A stretch of DNA of 22,779 bases from Chloroflexota bacterium (GTDB taxonomy: Bacteria > Chloroflexota > Dehalococcoidia > Tepidiformales > Tepidiformaceae): positions 1 to 22,779 of the forward strand of contig JAKALX010000007.1 of the NCBI GenBank assembly GCA_021823905.1, read 5' to 3'. Each line of letters opens with the position of its first letter. Within the stretch, counting starts at the first letter, position 1. Below the pieces are notes generated by a model that had not been told where the DNA came from, did not search any database, and was given only the letters and a program-made list of their open reading frames with translations. Of this stretch, positions 20,782 to 22,779 are shown piece after piece. Position numbers and translations under genes: made by a program.

Positions 20782-22172
20782 TCCTCGCCGTCCGAGCGGA
20801 GGATCCAGTCCTCGAACTTGGCGAAGCGATCGCGAAACCGCAGCTCCACCGACCCGGTTGGCCCATTCCGGTGCTTCGCCACGTGCACCTGGGCCACTCC
20901 CTTGGGGTAGGCGCTCGCGGGCAGCTCGGGATGCTGTTCCGCCCACTGCTCCGGCGTCACGTACATCTCCTCGCGGCTCAGGAAGATGACGATGTCGGCA
21001 TCCTGCTCGATGGAGCCCGAGTCGCGCAAGTCCGAAAGCATCGGGATGCGCGGATTGCGGTTTTCGATCGCTCGCGAGAGCTGCGCCAGCGCCACGATCG
21101 GTACGTCCAGCTCGCGTGCGAGGCCCTTCAACATGCGTGAGATGTAGCTGATCTCCTGGACCCGGTTCTCGCGGCTGCCGGGCCCGCCTTCGCCCTGCAT
21201 GAGCTGGAGATAGTCGACGACGATCAGGTCGAGTCCGCCGGCCTCCGCCGCCAGGCGGCGCGACTTCGCCCGCAACTCCGCCGCCGTCAGGGTCGGGCTG
21301 TCGTCGAACCAGATGTTCGCCTCGGAAAGGCGTCCCGTCGCCGCCACGATCCGCCGCTCCTCCATCTCGGTGTGCTGGCCCAGGCGAACGCGCGTGCCAT
21401 CGACCTGCGACTCGGCCGAAAGCAGCCGGATCGCCAGTTGCTCGCCCGACATCTCGAGCGAATAGAAGGCGACGTTCCCGTGCTGGATCACGGCCGCGTT
21501 GCGGGCGATGCCCAGGGCGAAGCTCGACTTACCGACGCTTGGCCGGGCGCCGACGATGACCAGGTCCGACCGCTTCAACCCCCCGAGCAGCGTGTCGAGG
21601 TCGCTGTAGCCGGTTCGGATGGCCGTCAGCTCCTGGCGCTCGACTTCCGCCGCGTCCTGATCGAGATACACGCTCAGGAGCTGGCGAATGTGAACGAAAT
21701 CGCGGAAGTTCTCGCCGCCGCGCAGGCGCTGCAGGAGGTCTTCCGCGCGGGAGAACACGGTCTCGAGCTCGGCCGGCGCCTCGTAGGCCATCTGCATGAT
21801 GCCCGTGGCCGCGTGGATCAGGCCGCGGTAGGTCGAATCGCGTTTGACTATCCTCGCGTAGAACTCGACACCGAGGCTCGTCGGCAGGCGCCGGATGATC
21901 TCCGCCAGGTAGGACTGCCCGCCGGCGTCTTCGAGCCGATCCCGCCGCGCCAGTTCGTGGGCGACGGTGATCTGGTTGATCGCCTCGTCGCGATTCCAGA
22001 GATCGACGCAGGCTTCGTAGATCCAGCCGTTCTTCTCGCGGAAGAAGTCGATCGGGCGAAGGATGTTGTAGACGGCGAGGATTGCCTGGGAATCGACCAT
22101 CAGCGCGGCGACGACGGATTCCTCGGCCTCGATGTCATGCGGGGGAAGGCGTTCGAAGGGCGCAAGCGTCAT
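20778..22172 (-). CDS. dnaB: Replicative DNA helicase DnaB
   Basis: The 464-residue hexameric helicase unwinds DNA at the replication fork. The N-terminal domain (PPHDIEAEESVVAALM, 10-25) and the RecA-like C-terminal domain are complete: Walker A GARPSVGKSS (208-217), Walker B LIVVDYLQLM (316-325), the LSDLRDSGSIEQDAD segment (379-393) and the AKHRNGPTG motif (432-440), all diagnostic. No intein or insertion is present. The start at ATG 22172 fits the family N-terminus. No Shine-Dalgarno is seen next to it; instead the leader there is CTCCTTCC, able to pair with an upstream AAGGAGGT. An in-frame TGA ten codons upstream excludes a longer start. It is followed at once by the DnaD-like gene. Confidence 0.97.
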   Translation of the reverse strand: MTLAPFERLPPHDIEAEESVVAALMVDSQAILAVYNILRPIDFFREKNGWIYEACVDLWNRDEAINQITVAHELARRDRLEDAGGQSYLAEIIRRLPTSLGVEFYARIVKRDSTYRGLIHAATGIMQMAYEAPAELETVFSRAEDLLQRLRGGENFRDFVHIRQLLSVYLDQDAAEVERQELTAIRTGYSDLDTLLGGLKRSDLVIVGARPSVGKSSFALGIARNAAVIQHGNVAFYSLEMSGEQLAIRLLSAESQVDGTRVRLGQHTEMEERRIVAATGRLSEANIWFDDSPTLTAAELRAKSRRLAAEAGGLDLIVVDYLQLMQGEGGPGSRENRVQEISYISRMLKGLARELDVPIVALAQLSRAIENRNPRIPMLSDLRDSGSIEQDADIVIFLSREEMYVTPEQWAEQHPELPASAYPKGVAQVHVAKHRNGPTGSVELRFRDRFAKFEDWILRSDGEE

Positions 22173-22176
22173 GGAT

Positions 22177-22238
22177 GGAAGGAGGAGCCGGCGCGCGAGT
22201 CATTCGACGCGCGAAACGGTTCCCGGCTACCTCCTTCC
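22177..22238 (-). promoter_or_regulatory. Long hairpin in the rplI-dnaB spacer that sequesters a Shine-Dalgarno sequence
   Basis: On the minus strand GGAAGGAGGTAGCC (22238-22225) pairs with GGCTCCTCCTTCC (22189-22177): 13 base pairs with one bulged T. The 35-base loop holds a second stem, CGCGCG (22213-22208) with CGCGCG (22197-22192). The 5' arm contains AAGGAGGT, a perfect complement of the 16S rRNA tail. The 3' arm ends four bases before the dnaB ATG. An mRNA structure controlling dnaB translation is plausible; a processing site or attenuator is the alternative. Confidence 0.55.
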
Positions 22239-22247
22239 CATCGAGTG

Positions 22248-22779
22248 TTAGTCCGTCTCTTCGGTTGCGCTGGCGAGTTCCGCCTCCGCGGCCGCGGCTT
22301 CTTCAGCCGCCGCCTTCGCGGCCGCCGCGGCTTCGCGCTCGGCTAGGAGCTTCGCGACTACCGGCTTGGAGGCCTCGTCCGGCACAACGTCGACCGTGAC
22401 TTCGGCCGAGACGTTGCGCGTGAAGCGGATCGTGACCGGCCGTGCCCCGATCTCGCGAATCGGCTCGGCGAGCAGGACGATGTGCGGATCGACGCTGACG
22501 TTGGCCGCGGCGTTGAGCTTCTCGGCGACATCGCGGTTCGTGACGGAGCCAAAGAGACGGCCGGTCTCGCCAACGCGGGCCTCGATCGTGACCGTGTAGC
22601 CCTTGATCCGGTCGGCGATGCTTCGCGCGTCGGTGTCGAGCTTTTCCTGCCGACGCGCTTCCTTCTGGGCGAGCGAGTTCGCGCGCTGCAGGTTGTCCTT
22701 TGTGGCTGGACCGGCGGCGCCGCGGGGAAGGAGGAAGTTGCGGGCGAAGCCGTTCTTCACGTCCTTGATGTCGCCGACC
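22248..22779 (-). CDS. rplI: 50S ribosomal protein L9, 5' end outside the window
   Basis: The visible 177 residues start within the N-terminal RNA-binding domain: VGDIKDVKNGFARNFLLPRGAA is the L9 signature at the start of the long connecting helix. The helix follows (QRANSLAQKEARRQEKLDTDARSIADRI), then the C-terminal domain with GETGRLFGSVTNRDVAEKL. About 20 N-terminal residues are missing at the right edge. The protein is longer than the usual 148 residues because of an Ala/Glu-rich tail after the C-terminal domain (EREAAAAAKAAAEEAAAAEAE). It is co-oriented with dnaB, 75 bases upstream, in the classic rplI-dnaB order. Confidence 0.96.
   Translation of the reverse strand, partial: VGDIKDVKNGFARNFLLPRGAAGPATKDNLQRANSLAQKEARRQEKLDTDARSIADRIKGYTVTIEARVGETGRLFGSVTNRDVAEKLNAAANVSVDPHIVLLAEPIREIGARPVTIRFTRNVSAEVTVDVVPDEASKPVVAKLLAEREAAAAAKAAAEEAAAAEAELASATEETD

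Noticed and set aside
20781..20946. Longer start of the DnaD-like gene within dnaB
   Set aside because: The added 55 residues are Gly/Arg-rich shadow of the dnaB C-terminus. ATG 20781 overlaps the dnaB stop in the usual ATGA manner.
1..22779. CRISPR array, insertion sequence or prophage
   Set aside because: No regularly spaced repeats, transposase motifs, terminal inverted repeats or phage structural genes were seen on either strand. The IstB-like fold in the loader is explained by its place next to dnaB.

Overview
The window is GC-rich, densely coded bacterial chromosome with no phage, insertion sequence or CRISPR array. Several features point to an aerobic or facultative member of the Chloroflexota: a probable F420-type (DDN family) reductase, a Tat-exported lipoprotein, many VOC, ThuA, phosphotriesterase and MaoC type accessory enzymes, and a rplI-dnaB operon that continues into a DnaD-like and a DnaC/DnaI-like helicase loader. 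The phylum is an inference from gene content, not from a marker gene.

Layout, left to right. 1-592 (minus): two overlapping MaoC/FAS1-like hydratase subunits. 748-2034 (minus): citrate synthase, ended by a strong hairpin. 2288-3298 (minus): a VOC/glyoxalase-fold protein followed by a carboxymuconolactone decarboxylase/AhpD-like gene. The latter has one in-frame TGA exactly where the family has the second Cys of its CxxC motif. A SECIS-like hairpin follows the TGA, so it is read here as a selenoprotein, E-x11-CxxU. 3417-4238 (plus): ThuA-like protein. 4260-7903 (minus): peptide/nickel-type ABC importer (binding protein, two permeases, no ATPases). 8164-8580 (plus): DDN-family reductase. 8648-12579 (minus): a tight six-gene run of two iron-sulfur proteins, two Cys-containing proteins of uncertain function, a PHP-domain protein and an AlbA_2-type protein. 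12864-12940 (minus): tRNA-Arg(TCT). 13002-13946 (minus): phosphotriesterase family. 14119-14516 (plus): two very small zinc-binding proteins. 14524-15546 (minus): lipoprotein esterase. 15668-16693 (plus): membrane-anchored beta-lactamase-fold protein. 16697-18573 (minus): universal stress protein and zinc alcohol dehydrogenase. 18774-22779 (minus): rplI, dnaB, DnaD-like and a tandem two-AAA+ loader.

The most notable item is the CxxU protein, which routine gene calling would split into two fragments or call a pseudogene. Next come the tandem-duplicated helicase loader, the six-gene iron-sulfur/PHP/AlbA_2 run, the two zinc micro-proteins, and a long hairpin between rplI and dnaB that pairs a perfect Shine-Dalgarno sequence with an anti-Shine-Dalgarno sequence just upstream of the dnaB start. 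No selenocysteine machinery (selA, selB, selD, selC) lies in the window, so the Sec reading depends on the rest of the genome.
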